The notes: generated from the sequence alone by a model not told the origin. 61,671 bases of DNA from an uncultured Candidatus Actinomarina sp. (GCA_902615855.1 CACMQN010000004.1:1-61671), one strand, 5' to 3'; positions 20,186 to 29,634 are shown, counted from the first letter of the stretch. Program-made: numbers and translations.

Positions 20186-21293
20186 TAGTTGGAACTGTCT
20201 CCTGAAGGTGTTTGTCTAAATATTTCATAAAAGGTGTTCCTCCCGTTCCTACAACATTTGAATTATTTTGGTTAGACAATGACTGTTCATGTATATATGT
20301 CCTTGCATACTCCAAGTGTTTATTTCTAAAAGTGTGAACTTCTTTTATTATTTCGTTGGTTAATTTGACTGATTTATCTTGGTTTGTAACGCTGCTTCTC
20401 TTACTTTCAGACCATTCATCTAAATAATTTAATATATATCTATGTTCGATAGGCATATACAATCTCATTTCATCCAAATACTCTCTTAGTGGATCATTCG
20501 AGTGGGTTATTCCAAGAAGTGCATCTAAAGCTGGCACTATTGAACTTTGAGCACCAGTTTCTCCTCTAAAAAGCTGAGGTTTGCCATTGTATTCAACAAC
20601 CTCTTCATAAATTACACCTTGTGGTGTTGCAGGATTATTTTTCCAGCCAAATATATATGGTCTTACACGATTGTAGTAAATAAACGGATCACATTTTTCA
20701 GGCATTCTGTTCATTATTGAATTAATTTTTCTTATACTTTCAAGTGCACTTTCTAAAAATGATTGATCTTCATTTTGATCAAGGAAATAGTGTTTTAAGT
20801 TAGATAGTATTTCTTTGGCTTCATACTCAATAGCTACGTGAATCATGATAAACCAGTCTTCGTCCATTCCCCCTAAAAAGTTTTGTAAAATTCTTATATT
20901 TTCTAAATCGAATGGTTTGTTTTTATCCTGCAGTTTCCAATTATTTAAAGCATAAGATGCATAAGACAAGATTGGTGGCCTTCCCAACTTTTGAGATATT
21001 TTAAACCATGTTTTTGATATATTTTTTGGAATTACTTTGTCTGTCTTTAAATTGCCCCAGATATAAGCATGACCAATATACGAGTACAATAACATCGCTC
21101 TTTCTAACTCATCAATACCCAGATTTGATATATCTTTTTCTGGTTCTAGATTTAATACTTCAGACTCAATTTGATTGTTTGCTAATATTTTTGGAAGATT
21201 GTTTCCAACATATTCAATGTCATCAAATTCTTTTGAGAGAATAGTTGATATTTTTGATGGCAGAAAGCCGCTTTCAAGAATAGAAAAATCCAA
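20178..21293 (-). CDS. Indoleamine 2,3-dioxygenase family protein
   Basis: A haem dioxygenase family that opens the indole ring of tryptophan to N-formylkynurenine. The 371-aa product aligns by eye with the C-terminal signature of IDO: His326 in FRNKHLEYARTYI corresponds to the proximal haem His (H346 in human IDO1), and GTGGTPFMKYL follows about 20 residues later. FRGETGAQSSIVPALDALLGI and YNRVRPYIFGW are also family features. IDO is not common in bacteria. It is coupled to ald (8-nt overlap). Substrate specificity could differ from tryptophan. I saw no kynureninase or formamidase in the window. Confidence 0.85.
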   Translation of the reverse strand: MDFSILESGFLPSKISTILSKEFDDIEYVGNNLPKILANNQIESEVLNLEPEKDISNLGIDELERAMLLYSYIGHAYIWGNLKTDKVIPKNISKTWFKISQKLGRPPILSYASYALNNWKLQDKNKPFDLENIRILQNFLGGMDEDWFIMIHVAIEYEAKEILSNLKHYFLDQNEDQSFLESALESIRKINSIMNRMPEKCDPFIYYNRVRPYIFGWKNNPATPQGVIYEEVVEYNGKPQLFRGETGAQSSIVPALDALLGITHSNDPLREYLDEMRLYMPIEHRYILNYLDEWSESKRSSVTNQDKSVKLTNEIIKEVHTFRNKHLEYARTYIHEQSLSNQNNSNVVGTGGTPFMKYLDKHLQETVPTND

Positions 21294-21357
21294 TCAGTCC
21301 TCCCCCATGGTGATTTATTTTGTTGTTACTAATAATGGTAAACTATGTTTTGGAATC

Positions 21358-22851
21358 ATGAAGGATAATTTTTTTGTTATATTAGGAAATCAATTATTTG
21401 ATCCAAAATATCTAAAAGACCAAGGCTGTAATGAAGTTTTTATGGCTGAAGATTATGGTCTATGCACATATGTTAATCATCATAAATTAAAAATTTACCT
21501 GTTCTTAACTGCAATGAGGGAATATCGAGATGAACTAAATAAAAAAGAAATAAAAGTAAATTATTTTGATCTTGAAAGTAGAAAGGACAAAAAAGACTAC
21601 TTCGACTTACTGATTAGTTTTTTGAAAAAAAGAAAAATTGATAAAATCCAAATTTTTGAACTGGAAGACAAGCCTTTTGAGAAGAAGTTCCTAAAAAGAA
21701 TGATTGAAAACTCAATTGATGTAGTAGTAATTAAATCCCCAATGTTTATTTTTGAAAGAGAAAAGTTTAATGAGATGGCAAAAGGAAAAAAAGTTTATAG
21801 AATGGCATCTTTTTACCAAAAAGCGAGAAGGGACTTAAATATTCTAATGGATAAAAATGATCAACCAGTTGGAGGTAAATGGTCATTTGATGAAGAAAAC
21901 CGAAAAAAGATTCCAAAAGATACATTAATACCCTCATTACCAAGTTTTAAAGACTCTATACATAAAGACGACGTAATTAAAGTAATCAGTAAATATTTTC
22001 ATAATCATCCTGGAGAATTAACAAACTTATGGTTTCCAGTAAGTAGAAAAGATGCAAAAAAACAACTTGATGAATTCATAAAAAATCGTTTTTTAAATTT
22101 TGGAATTTATGAAGATGCAATGTTGGAAGGTGAAAATTTTCTTTTTCATAGCTGTATAAGCTCACTTCTAAATATTGGCCTTTTGACACCTTCTTATGTT
22201 ATTGAGAGATCGATCAAACTTGCAGATAAATATAATGTTCCAATAAATTCTCTCGAAGGGTTTATAAGACAAATAATAGGATGGAGAGAATTTATTAGAG
22301 GGATTTATCAAGAAGAAGGCGAATATCAAATCAAGCAGAACTATTGGAACCATAAGAATAAATTAACTGACACCTGGTATGAAGGTGAAACTGGAATTAT
22401 TCCTTTAGATGATGCAATTAAAACGACAATAAGGGATGGTTATGTCCATCATATTCCACGCTTGATGGTGATAAGTAATATTATGAATCTTTGTGAAATA
22501 CATCCTGATGAAATATACAAATGGTTTATGGAGATGTATATTGATTCTTCAGATTGGGTAATGGTTCCTAATGTTTATGGCATGGCAACTTATGCAGATG
22601 GTGGTTTGATGTCGACAAAACCATATACCTGTGGATCAAACTACATACTAAAAATGAGTAATTATAAAAAAGGTGAGTGGTGTGATACCTTAGATGGACT
22701 GTACTGGAGATTTACAGAAAAGAACAGGGGTTTTTACGAATCAAATCCTAGACTTTCATTGCTTACTAGGTCTTTAGATAAGATGGACCCTAAAAGAAAG
22801 AAGAAGATCTTTGGAGATGCAGAAAAATTTATTAAGTCTCATACAAAGTAA
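21358..22851 (+). CDS. Photolyase/cryptochrome of the FeS-BCP (PhrB-like) family, lacking cluster ligands
   Basis: A flavoprotein of the deoxyribodipyrimidine photolyase-related family, usually a (6-4) photolyase or CryB-type photoreceptor. The ATG at 21358 gives MKDNFFVILGNQLFDPKYL, matching the normal N-terminus and about 497 aa, the usual family length; upstream in-frame starts would run into the divergent IDO gene. Recognisable stretches are LEGFIRQIIGWREFIRGIY, GYVHHIPRLMVISNIMNL and DSSDWVMVPNVYGMATYADGG. Compared with PhrB, three of the four [4Fe-4S] cysteine positions appear replaced: Pro349, Lys437 and Glu440. Only a Cys at 442 remains nearby, and the loop is short. It therefore probably folds without the Fe-S cluster. 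Confidence 0.88.
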   Translation: MKDNFFVILGNQLFDPKYLKDQGCNEVFMAEDYGLCTYVNHHKLKIYLFLTAMREYRDELNKKEIKVNYFDLESRKDKKDYFDLLISFLKKRKIDKIQIFELEDKPFEKKFLKRMIENSIDVVVIKSPMFIFEREKFNEMAKGKKVYRMASFYQKARRDLNILMDKNDQPVGGKWSFDEENRKKIPKDTLIPSLPSFKDSIHKDDVIKVISKYFHNHPGELTNLWFPVSRKDAKKQLDEFIKNRFLNFGIYEDAMLEGENFLFHSCISSLLNIGLLTPSYVIERSIKLADKYNVPINSLEGFIRQIIGWREFIRGIYQEEGEYQIKQNYWNHKNKLTDTWYEGETGIIPLDDAIKTTIRDGYVHHIPRLMVISNIMNLCEIHPDEIYKWFMEMYIDSSDWVMVPNVYGMATYADGGLMSTKPYTCGSNYILKMSNYKKGEWCDTLDGLYWRFTEKNRGFYESNPRLSLLTRSLDKMDPKRKKKIFGDAEKFIKSHTK

Positions 22852-23631
22852 CTAGCTATTTCGCTCTAAATATTTTCTTAGCTTTAGTGGTTCGTCAGTC
22901 ATAATTCCATCACACCCAAACTCCAAACATTTGTCAAAATCTTCATCATTATTCACAGTCCAAATATGTAAATATAAGTTATTGATTTCACAAAATTCTT
23001 TCAGCTTTCTCGAGTGGACTTTTAATCCTCTATAAATAAAAGGTGCTTGAAGAGCTTGTATTCTAAAATTACGTTTTTTTGTTGGTAAATATCTTGCAAT
23101 GACATTTTCCCTAAATGATCCTGAAGTTAATATTTCACCATTAGAAAGCTCTATAAATTCATCCAATCGTGATGGATTAAATGAGGAGACTAGGGTTCTG
23201 TCTTCGGCATTTGTCTCTTTAATTATCTTGTATACTTTTTCCGCCATACCAGATTCTTTTAAATCTAAATTAAAACAAAGTTTATCAAAAATAGATAAGG
23301 CCTCTTTCAATAAAACAAAGCTGGTCTTTCTGTTTAAATCTTTTCTTTCATAAAATTTTGATCCAGCATTAATTTTTTTTAAATCTTTCCAATTTAACTC
23401 AGATATGTTTCCTTTTTCATGAGTTGTTCTATCTATTGTTGCATCATGGTTTAAAATAATCTCCCCATCTTTTGTCATTCTCAAATCAGTTTCAAAGTGT
23501 GTAAAGTTGTGTTCAACTGTATGTTCTAAAGCATGTAAAGTATTTTCAGGGACTACATTAATTCCACCCCTGTGGGGAATTATGATTGGTTTTTCTCCCC
23601 TAAAATAATAATTTCTATCCAGAAACACCAC
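22852..23631 (-). CDS. Glycerophosphodiester phosphodiesterase
   Basis: Cleaves glycerophosphodiesters to glycerol 3-phosphate and an alcohol, salvaging phosphorus and carbon from lipids. The 259-aa product has the GDPD TIM-barrel signature: IPHRGGINVVPENTLHAL with the catalytic His, HFETDLRMTKDGEIILNHD with metal ligands and the second His, and a C-terminal GCDGIMTDEP. No signal peptide, so cytoplasmic. It overlaps the end of the PmbA-like gene by 17 nt at its start, and its stop abuts the photolyase stop. Confidence 0.9.
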   Translation of the reverse strand: MVFLDRNYYFRGEKPIIIPHRGGINVVPENTLHALEHTVEHNFTHFETDLRMTKDGEIILNHDATIDRTTHEKGNISELNWKDLKKINAGSKFYERKDLNRKTSFVLLKEALSIFDKLCFNLDLKESGMAEKVYKIIKETNAEDRTLVSSFNPSRLDEFIELSNGEILTSGSFRENVIARYLPTKKRNFRIQALQAPFIYRGLKVHSRKLKEFCEINNLYLHIWTVNNDEDFDKCLEFGCDGIMTDEPLKLRKYLERNS

Positions 23632-24940
23632 CGGTGAAATTAAATTCTTTTAAATGTAACATTGGTACATTTAAAATACCTTCACCAAATTCGGAATCGG
23701 CAAATCTACTATCTGATCCAACTCCCAAAACGTTACCTTGTCCTAAAGATGACATAAAACTTTGTGTAAATCTTAATCTTCCAACAGGCTTTGTTACTTT
23801 ACCGTTCTCAATTAAATATGAACCATTCCTATTTAAACCAGTAACTACTTGAGTTATTGGATCTAGAACTCTACAGTACCAAAATTCATTTATATAGATT
23901 CCTTTTTTAACATTAGAAATCATTTCTTCTTTGGAAATGTCACCAGGCTTAAGATACAAATTTGTTCCAAGTCCCCCAAAACTATCTCCCCATCCGAACA
24001 TTTCATGAAATGTGTTGCTTTGATTAAGTTCATTTGATGTCCGCCTCGTATGAAAATAGTTTTTTGGGATACCATTTGTAATTATTTCTATTTTTTTCTT
24101 AGGTGCACCTGATGCATCAATTTTAAAATTAAGTGCTCCCTCTTTGTGTGGATCGTCTTCTAGATTTATCTTTTCATCAAATTGCTCAACATTAATTTCT
24201 ATAGGAGATGTCCCGTCAACTTTACTCTTTGCATTAAATCCATAAACGGAAAGAAAAACTAAAATTGTACTTACCGCATCAGGTCCTAAAATTACCTCGT
24301 AAACTCCTGGGTCAATATCTTCTGGATTTTGAGATTCTTTAGTTATTAAGAAAGCTTCTTGTCCAACTTTCTGAGCATCAATATCACTTAAGATTTGATT
24401 TCCAATATGAGACGAACCCGCAGATGTCTCCGATCTAAAGATTCCATCTAAAAAGGCACTTGTTGCGGTATCACTAGAGTTCAGTCCATTTGTGTTCCAT
24501 ACAAAAACATTTGATACATTTGAAGAACAATAACCAGCACCATTGTATGTTTGACCTTCTTCTATAAATTCTTTTACTTTTTGTGCTCTGATGTCAGGAT
24601 CATCAGGAGATATATCTTTATATCCGTTAAAGGAATTTTCCTTACTAGTCAGGCCTGGCCAAGTTGAGTCTTTGGGATTGTTTCCAATCTCTGAAAGGGC
24701 TTTTTTGATAATATCTTCAATTGATCCCATAGAGGTAATGTTTAAATTCAAATTTGTTGTTTTTCCATCGGCATGGAAAGTTAAAAAGATATCTGTTAAT
24801 TCTTCTTCAACATTTTGATGTATATGGGAGTTAGCAAACCTTGTAAGAGACTCTGTAGAATTAATCATTTTTATCTCACACTCGACACCTGCAGGAATTA
24901 ATTTTTCAACATCATCGATTAAATTATCCCAGATTTTCAT
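23615..24940 (-). CDS. TldE/PmbA-type metalloprotease partner subunit
   Basis: Second subunit of the TldD/TldE complex, which digests small peptides in bacteria. The 441-aa product has the PmbA fold features (VVTGLNRNGSYLIENGKVTKPVGRLRFTQ, and a C-terminal EFNFTGG) but lacks the HExxH zinc motif, as expected of TldE. Its start overlaps the tldD stop by 4 nt, so the pair is coupled. Physiological substrates here are unknown; no RiPP genes are seen nearby. Confidence 0.88.
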   Translation of the reverse strand: MKIWDNLIDDVEKLIPAGVECEIKMINSTESLTRFANSHIHQNVEEELTDIFLTFHADGKTTNLNLNITSMGSIEDIIKKALSEIGNNPKDSTWPGLTSKENSFNGYKDISPDDPDIRAQKVKEFIEEGQTYNGAGYCSSNVSNVFVWNTNGLNSSDTATSAFLDGIFRSETSAGSSHIGNQILSDIDAQKVGQEAFLITKESQNPEDIDPGVYEVILGPDAVSTILVFLSVYGFNAKSKVDGTSPIEINVEQFDEKINLEDDPHKEGALNFKIDASGAPKKKIEIITNGIPKNYFHTRRTSNELNQSNTFHEMFGWGDSFGGLGTNLYLKPGDISKEEMISNVKKGIYINEFWYCRVLDPITQVVTGLNRNGSYLIENGKVTKPVGRLRFTQSFMSSLGQGNVLGVGSDSRFADSEFGEGILNVPMLHLKEFNFTGGVSG

Positions 24941-26373
24941 CCTCTTACACCAATTCTCACATTTTTGAATCGTGCCGGAGAAGCTGGGTGACCAGTGTGT
25001 CCTATTTGGCTTGGTTGCCCTTTACCACAATTTGGTGTTCCCCAAAATACCCATTCATCTTCACCAGCTAGCATGTCCATACTGCCCCAGAAATTAGGAG
25101 TAATTCCTGTGTAAGTAGGATTTTTAACCATATCGGTTATCTTCCCATTTTTAACAAGCCACCCAACTTCACATCCAAATTGAAAATTTAACCTTATATC
25201 ATCTATTGACCACGAACGATTTGTTTCCATATATACACCATCGTCCGTTGAAGAAATTATTTCATCCAAAGATGACTCACCTGGAAGAAGGCCAACATTT
25301 GTCATCCTAACCATTGGCAATCTTCCATATCCATCAGCTCTGACCATTCCTCCTGGATTAACACCGGCAATGGCCGCACTGTCGCGTCCAGTCAATACCC
25401 CTGTCCATATTCCCTCTTTAACAATGTCTACTCTTTGAGCAGGAGTTCCTTCATCATCATATTTAAACGTTGCTAAAGCTCCAGGCAGGGTAGCATCTGC
25501 AACTATATTCATTAATGGTGAACCATATTTATGCTCATTTAATTTACTAAGTTCAAGGTGAGACGTACCAGCATATGCAGCTTCCCAACCTAAAATTCTA
25601 TCTAGCTCAATCGCATGACCAACTGACTCATGTATCTGAAGTGCAAGTTGACTGCCTTCTAAAATCAAATCTCTTGTTCCCTCAGGACATTGTGGAGATG
25701 TTAAAAGTCTTTTAGATTCTTCAGAAATTCTCTCAACATGATCTAAAAATTTAAAACTTTGAATGACCTCCCATCCTCCTGTTCTGTATTCACCAAAAGA
25801 TTGTGGATATGATCGTATTTGTGTTTCTCCATCACCAATACTTAAGGAAGAAATGCCACCACCAGATTCAATTATGTTCTGGTATATTTCATGACCCTGG
25901 CTCGATGCAAACCACTTCTCGGTATCCCAAAAATTTAGCCTGCCAAAGGCTCTGGAGCTACCTATTTTTTTCATTTCATGAGTTGAGGAAACTATTAAAT
26001 CTATTTGATCAGTTGTCGAAACCTTAAAAGGATTTTGTTCATGTGGTGTTACATATTCATCTTTTACAATTGGAACATCAGCTAATGGAAAATCTTTACC
26101 TGGTACCTTAGAGGATGCTTTTGCAATTAAATATGCTTTTTTTCCAGCCTCCTTTAGTGACTCCTCTGATAGGTCATAAGTAGCATAAAATCCCCATGAC
26201 GATCCCACTAAGGCTCGTATACCTAAACCCATGTTTTCAGAGTTGCTAAAATCTTCCAACTCACCATCTTTTGAAGATATATCTCTACTTTTTGATATTA
26301 GAATTCTTGCGTCAGCGTATTGTGCACCTAAGCTTATTGCTACATCAATACTTTTGTTTATTTCATTAAACAT
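24937..26373 (-). CDS. tldD: TldD metalloprotease subunit
   Basis: Zinc-dependent peptidase that works as a heterodimer with TldE on small, unfolded peptides. The 478-aa product contains the zinc motif HESVGHAIELDR (HExxxH), followed by GSPLMNIVADATLPGALATFKYDDEGTPAQ and the C-terminal CGKGQPSQIGHTGHPASPARF. Length is normal. The start is preceded by TAAAAT seven nt upstream, suggesting a leaderless message, and the gene is divergent from the LOG-family gene with 49 nt between. Confidence 0.92.
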   Translation of the reverse strand: MFNEINKSIDVAISLGAQYADARILISKSRDISSKDGELEDFSNSENMGLGIRALVGSSWGFYATYDLSEESLKEAGKKAYLIAKASSKVPGKDFPLADVPIVKDEYVTPHEQNPFKVSTTDQIDLIVSSTHEMKKIGSSRAFGRLNFWDTEKWFASSQGHEIYQNIIESGGGISSLSIGDGETQIRSYPQSFGEYRTGGWEVIQSFKFLDHVERISEESKRLLTSPQCPEGTRDLILEGSQLALQIHESVGHAIELDRILGWEAAYAGTSHLELSKLNEHKYGSPLMNIVADATLPGALATFKYDDEGTPAQRVDIVKEGIWTGVLTGRDSAAIAGVNPGGMVRADGYGRLPMVRMTNVGLLPGESSLDEIISSTDDGVYMETNRSWSIDDIRLNFQFGCEVGWLVKNGKITDMVKNPTYTGITPNFWGSMDMLAGEDEWVFWGTPNCGKGQPSQIGHTGHPASPARFKNVRIGVRG

Positions 26374-26422
26374 TTATTTTATTTTACACCTCTATATGAT
26401 TCAGCGTCTGTAATCTTTTTAT

Positions 26423-26974
26423 ATGAAACAAATTACAGTATTTGGATCTTCAAGATGTAAAGAGGGTGACTCAGAATATGAATTTGCTGAAAGTGTTGGT
26501 AACCTAATCGGTAAATATGGACATAATGTTGCAACCGGTGGGTATCAGGGGACTATGGAAGCCGTATCAAAAGGAGCAGCGAAGCAAGGAGTTACAGTTA
26601 CCGGAATTACTGTACCAACATTGTTTTCAGATAAAGCAAGTAATGGTTTCGAACGTACACCTAATTCATATGTAAACAATGAAATTAAAGCAGAAAGTTT
26701 ATCAAATCGAATTCATTTTTTGCTGAAAGAATCAAAAGCTTTCATTGTATTACCCGGTAAAATTGGAACACTTACCGAGCTTTTTGTTGCTTGGAATTCA
26801 AATTATTTGTACAACATTAATAAAGAATATGACTTAATCCCCATCTACTTGAAAAAAGATTTTTGGAAAGATATTATTGATAACCTTCCCGAGAATATGG
26901 AACTTGATAAGCAGTTTATAAATTATTTTGAAAGTATTGAAGATTTAGAGGAAATTATTTCTAAATTAAACTAG
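26423..26974 (+). CDS. LOG/TIGR00725-like nucleotide-binding Rossmann protein
   Basis: A 183-aa lysine-decarboxylase-like (LOG) fold protein. LOG enzymes release cytokinin bases or split nucleotide 5-prime-monophosphates. The early [20 protein letters not shown] and the motif regions are present but altered: [14 protein letters not shown] where LOGs have GGGxxGLMG, and [12 protein letters not shown] where LOGs have PGGxGTxxE. The Gly-to-Lys change in the second motif makes catalytic assignment uncertain. A TGTAAT box sits 8 nt before the ATG. The 3-prime end overlaps the convergent sigma-factor gene by 9 nt. Confidence 0.75.
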   Translation: MKQITVFGSSRCKEGDSEYEFAESVGNLIGKYGHNVATGGYQGTMEAVSKGAAKQGVTVTGITVPTLFSDKASNGFERTPNSYVNNEIKAESLSNRIHFLLKESKAFIVLPGKIGTLTELFVAWNSNYLYNINKEYDLIPIYLKKDFWKDIIDNLPENMELDKQFINYFESIEDLEEIISKLN

Positions 26975-28021
26975 GTCTTGCTCTCTAATTCCAAATGAAG
27001 GATGTCTTAACCTACAAAGTGCAAGTTTTTCAAGCTGTCTGATTCTTTCTCTAGTTAAATCAAATTCTTCACCAATTTCTTCTAAAGTTCTTGGTACCCC
27101 ATCATAGAAACCATATCTGAGAGCTAGTATTCTTCCCTCTCTTTCAGGTAACCTACTAATGCTATCTCGTAAACTTTCAGCAACATCAAGATCTTGTACG
27201 ATTAATGATGGGTCACTTGCATCTTCATCTTGTATAAAATCTCCAAGTTGAGCTCCATCTTCTCCGACAGGTTGCTCCAGAGAAACAGTATCAGCTACGC
27301 TTAAAGCTAATTCAACTTTGTCTACACCAACACCTGCTTCTTTTGCTATTTCTTGTGGTTTTGGATCTCTTCCGAGCTCAGCTTTTAATTGTGCCTGAGC
27401 GGCTCTGACAGCAGCCATTGTATCGTGCAAGTGTACAGGTATCCTTACTGTTCTTGATTTATCTGCTATTGCTCTTGTAATTGCTTGTCTGATCCACCAT
27501 GTTGCATAAGTTGAAAACTTAAATCCTTTTCTCCAATCGAATTTTTCAACTGCTCTTATTAATCCTAAATTTCCTTCTTGAATTAAATCTAGAAAGTCAA
27601 TACCTGAAGTATTTGCATATCTACGAGCATTTGCGACTACAAGTCTCAAGTTTGCTGTCAGAAATGCATCTTTTGCTTCAGCTCCTTTTTTTCTGTCTCG
27701 TTTTAATCTAATCTCACCTTTTTTATCCTTGAATTGCTTTTTTGTTAACTTGACTGCAGCTTTTTCACCAGATTCAATTTTTTGGGCTAACTCTACTTCT
27801 TGCTCTGCAGTTAGAAGATCAAAATTTCCAATAGCAGTTAGATACTGGCTTACTAAATCGGTTGTGAGTTTTCCTTTATCATCAGCAAGTTTTTTAACTA
27901 ATGACTTTGCTTTTTGTCTTGCTTCGGCTTCTTCCTCAGGGGTTAATGAATCTTCTTCAGCAGCAAGTTCTGCTTCCATTTTTGAAGCTTTAGGTTTAGA
28001 TGGGATTGTTTTTGTCACCAT
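26966..28021 (-). CDS. Primary-type RNA polymerase sigma factor (sigma-70)
   Basis: Promoter-recognition subunit of RNA polymerase. The 351-aa product has region 1.2 ([21 protein letters not shown]), region 2 with [64 protein letters not shown] condensed in the usual order, region 3, and region 4 ending [32 protein letters not shown]. There is no long N-terminal extension, only a short acidic-basic leader. The 2.4 and 4.2 regions match housekeeping sigma factors, consistent with the TATAAT-like boxes seen in the window. A weak AAAGG ribosome-binding site precedes the start. Confidence 0.94.
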   Translation of the reverse strand: MVTKTIPSKPKASKMEAELAAEEDSLTPEEEAEARQKAKSLVKKLADDKGKLTTDLVSQYLTAIGNFDLLTAEQEVELAQKIESGEKAAVKLTKKQFKDKKGEIRLKRDRKKGAEAKDAFLTANLRLVVANARRYANTSGIDFLDLIQEGNLGLIRAVEKFDWRKGFKFSTYATWWIRQAITRAIADKSRTVRIPVHLHDTMAAVRAAQAQLKAELGRDPKPQEIAKEAGVGVDKVELALSVADTVSLEQPVGEDGAQLGDFIQDEDASDPSLIVQDLDVAESLRDSISRLPEREGRILALRYGFYDGVPRTLEEIGEEFDLTRERIRQLEKLALCRLRHPSFGIREQDLV

Positions 28022-28088
28022 TGTTTTGACCTTTAAATTTTATTTGTAGTTACCGAAAAGTAAGGATAGAGGTGTTTTTAATTTAAAG

Positions 28089-28991
28089 CTAATTAAATTT
28101 ACCAATATTTTCGATGTTTTCTATCAATACTGATTTTTTTGCTGTTTTGTATATATATGTAATCCATAAAAGATCTGCAAGCAACAAATGAAGAATGCTC
28201 AAGGGCAAAATTATATTTGATACCACATTTAATGTTCCAAGAGCTACACCAGTGAAAACTAAAAATTTTATACTTTGAGTTTTAATCCCGAATTCTTTTC
28301 TCAATCTATTTGCCTCTGAAAATAGAAAAATTGATAAAATCGTTGATATTACTGGATGAATTATTCTTAATCTTGTAAGAAGTTCACTTGTTGAGTCAAA
28401 ATCTTCAGCAAGTCCTTCTATAAATGATGCACTTGGAAACAATACATCCGCCAATGCTGTTATTGAGCCTGTAGCACCAGTTAAGAAGAATAGGACAAAA
28501 GCTATCTTTAGCCTCTGATCAAAAAAATTATTTAGACTACTTTTTGATTCATTTAAAAGAAAATAAATTAAAGTATAGAAACCAAGAAGTGCAAATGTAT
28601 TTACCAGATGTAGTGGCACTGCAATAATTCTTGGTAATGATGAATTTAGACCCACCCACTCATAAATTACAATTACTGCCCCAATTGCAGCTTCGAGTAA
28701 AACAAAGAAAGTTAAGTAATTTATAATTTTTTTTTGAAGAAATGGTGTATCTGAATCTCTACTTTTTAAAAACAACATAATCGTAATAATTAACAAAACT
28801 CCACTTACAGACCTATGACTAAATTCAATAATCTCAGATGTTGTATCAAGACTTGGGACTACTCTTCCATTACAGGTTGGCCAAGATGCTCCACATCCAT
28901 CACCAGATCCTGTTGCTCTCACGATTGCCCCTGCAAGAATAGAGAGAATTGAGGTTACAAGGCCTGCAGTTGCTAGACTATGCAATTTCAT
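28089..28991 (-). CDS. ctaA: Haem A synthase (COX15/CtaA family)
   Basis: Oxidises haem O to haem A for the cytochrome c oxidase encoded at 38.5-42.4 kb. The 300-aa product has about eight membrane segments, the N-terminal GAIVRATGSGDGCGASWPTCNG motif with the paired cysteines of the CtaA family, and conserved histidines in EFSHRSVSG, VPLHLVNTFALLGF and RIIHPVIS. It overlaps the XRE-type gene by 4 nt and is cotranscribed with it, separate from the main cox cluster. Confidence 0.92.
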   Translation of the reverse strand: MKLHSLATAGLVTSILSILAGAIVRATGSGDGCGASWPTCNGRVVPSLDTTSEIIEFSHRSVSGVLLIITIMLFLKSRDSDTPFLQKKIINYLTFFVLLEAAIGAVIVIYEWVGLNSSLPRIIAVPLHLVNTFALLGFYTLIYFLLNESKSSLNNFFDQRLKIAFVLFFLTGATGSITALADVLFPSASFIEGLAEDFDSTSELLTRLRIIHPVISTILSIFLFSEANRLRKEFGIKTQSIKFLVFTGVALGTLNVVSNIILPLSILHLLLADLLWITYIYKTAKKSVLIENIENIGKFN

Positions 28992-29581
28992 AAAAGATTA
29001 TCAATAAATAAGTTAAAAGAATTTAAAAACATTTGGAATGCTTTTACTGCAATATACAAAAGTATGCTTACAGAAATGAAAGTTTTTATATTCCTAGAAA
29101 AATAAAATGATAATTGTTTTGGATCTCCAATATATGGTTTTTCCTCAAGCGCGTTTTCGTACAATTCATCAAAATCAATTTTTTTATCATCATCAATAAC
29201 TTCCTTGTCTGAGTAAATGTCAAAAACATTCATTTCTGATGTTGTATTTTTCTGCTTTTTTTCTTTATCTGATTTAAATCTATTAAATATTCCAGACTTT
29301 AGATCAACATTTTTTTCTTTATCGATTGTAAATAATGAGTCTTCAATTATTTTTTCTGAAGTTTTGATTGATTTAAAGTCATTTATTTCTAAAGTTTGAG
29401 AAATCTCTTTTCCCAACAACCCTTCAAGCGCAGCTATTATTTTTGTATCTGTTGGTAAGCTTGTTCCAGACTCCCATTTTTTTACATCTTTTGTTGTTGC
29501 ACCGGTAAAAGAAGCTACTTGCTTTATAGAGAGGCCTCTTTCTTCTCTTAGCTTTACAAAATTTGTAGAAAAATTATTCAT
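28988..29581 (-). CDS. XRE-type helix-turn-helix protein with C-terminal membrane segment
   Basis: A 197-aa protein. Residues 9-60 form an XRE helix-turn-helix (LREERGLSIKQVASFTGATTKDVKKWESG), followed by a charged, low-complexity linker, and a hydrophobic segment near the C-terminus (TFISVSILLYIAVKAFQMFL). The layout recalls RodZ, but no periplasmic domain follows, so it may be a membrane-tethered regulator. It is coupled to ctaA, so a role in oxidase or haem regulation is possible. The region just upstream carries an inverted repeat shared with the tRNA-Sec promoter, a candidate autoregulatory site. Confidence 0.75.
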   Translation of the reverse strand: MNNFSTNFVKLREERGLSIKQVASFTGATTKDVKKWESGTSLPTDTKIIAALEGLLGKEISQTLEINDFKSIKTSEKIIEDSLFTIDKEKNVDLKSGIFNRFKSDKEKKQKNTTSEMNVFDIYSDKEVIDDDKKIDFDELYENALEEKPYIGDPKQLSFYFSRNIKTFISVSILLYIAVKAFQMFLNSFNLFIDNLL

Positions 29582-29590
29582 TATTTAATA

Positions 29591-29621
29591 ATTGTATTCG
29601 ATAATTTAGTTTTTATACAAT
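29591..29621. promoter_or_regulatory. Symmetrical divergent promoter/operator between XRE gene and tRNA-Sec
   Basis: ATTGTAT (29591-29597) and ATACAAT (29615-29621) are perfect inverted copies separated by 17 nt. On the plus strand TTGTAT, 18 nt, TACAAT form a -35/-10 pair aimed at tRNA-Sec, with a start near 29628. On the minus strand the same bases give TTGTAT, 18 nt, TACAAT aimed at the XRE gene, with a start about 3-4 nt before its ATG. The dyad could also be an operator for the XRE protein, which is inference. Confidence 0.6.
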
Positions 29622-29634
29622 TAGTCTTATTTGT

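Noticed and set aside
21175-21357. Upstream extension of the photolyase reading frame
   Set aside because: It would overlap the divergent IDO gene by over 100 nt, and family members start at the equivalent of 21358.
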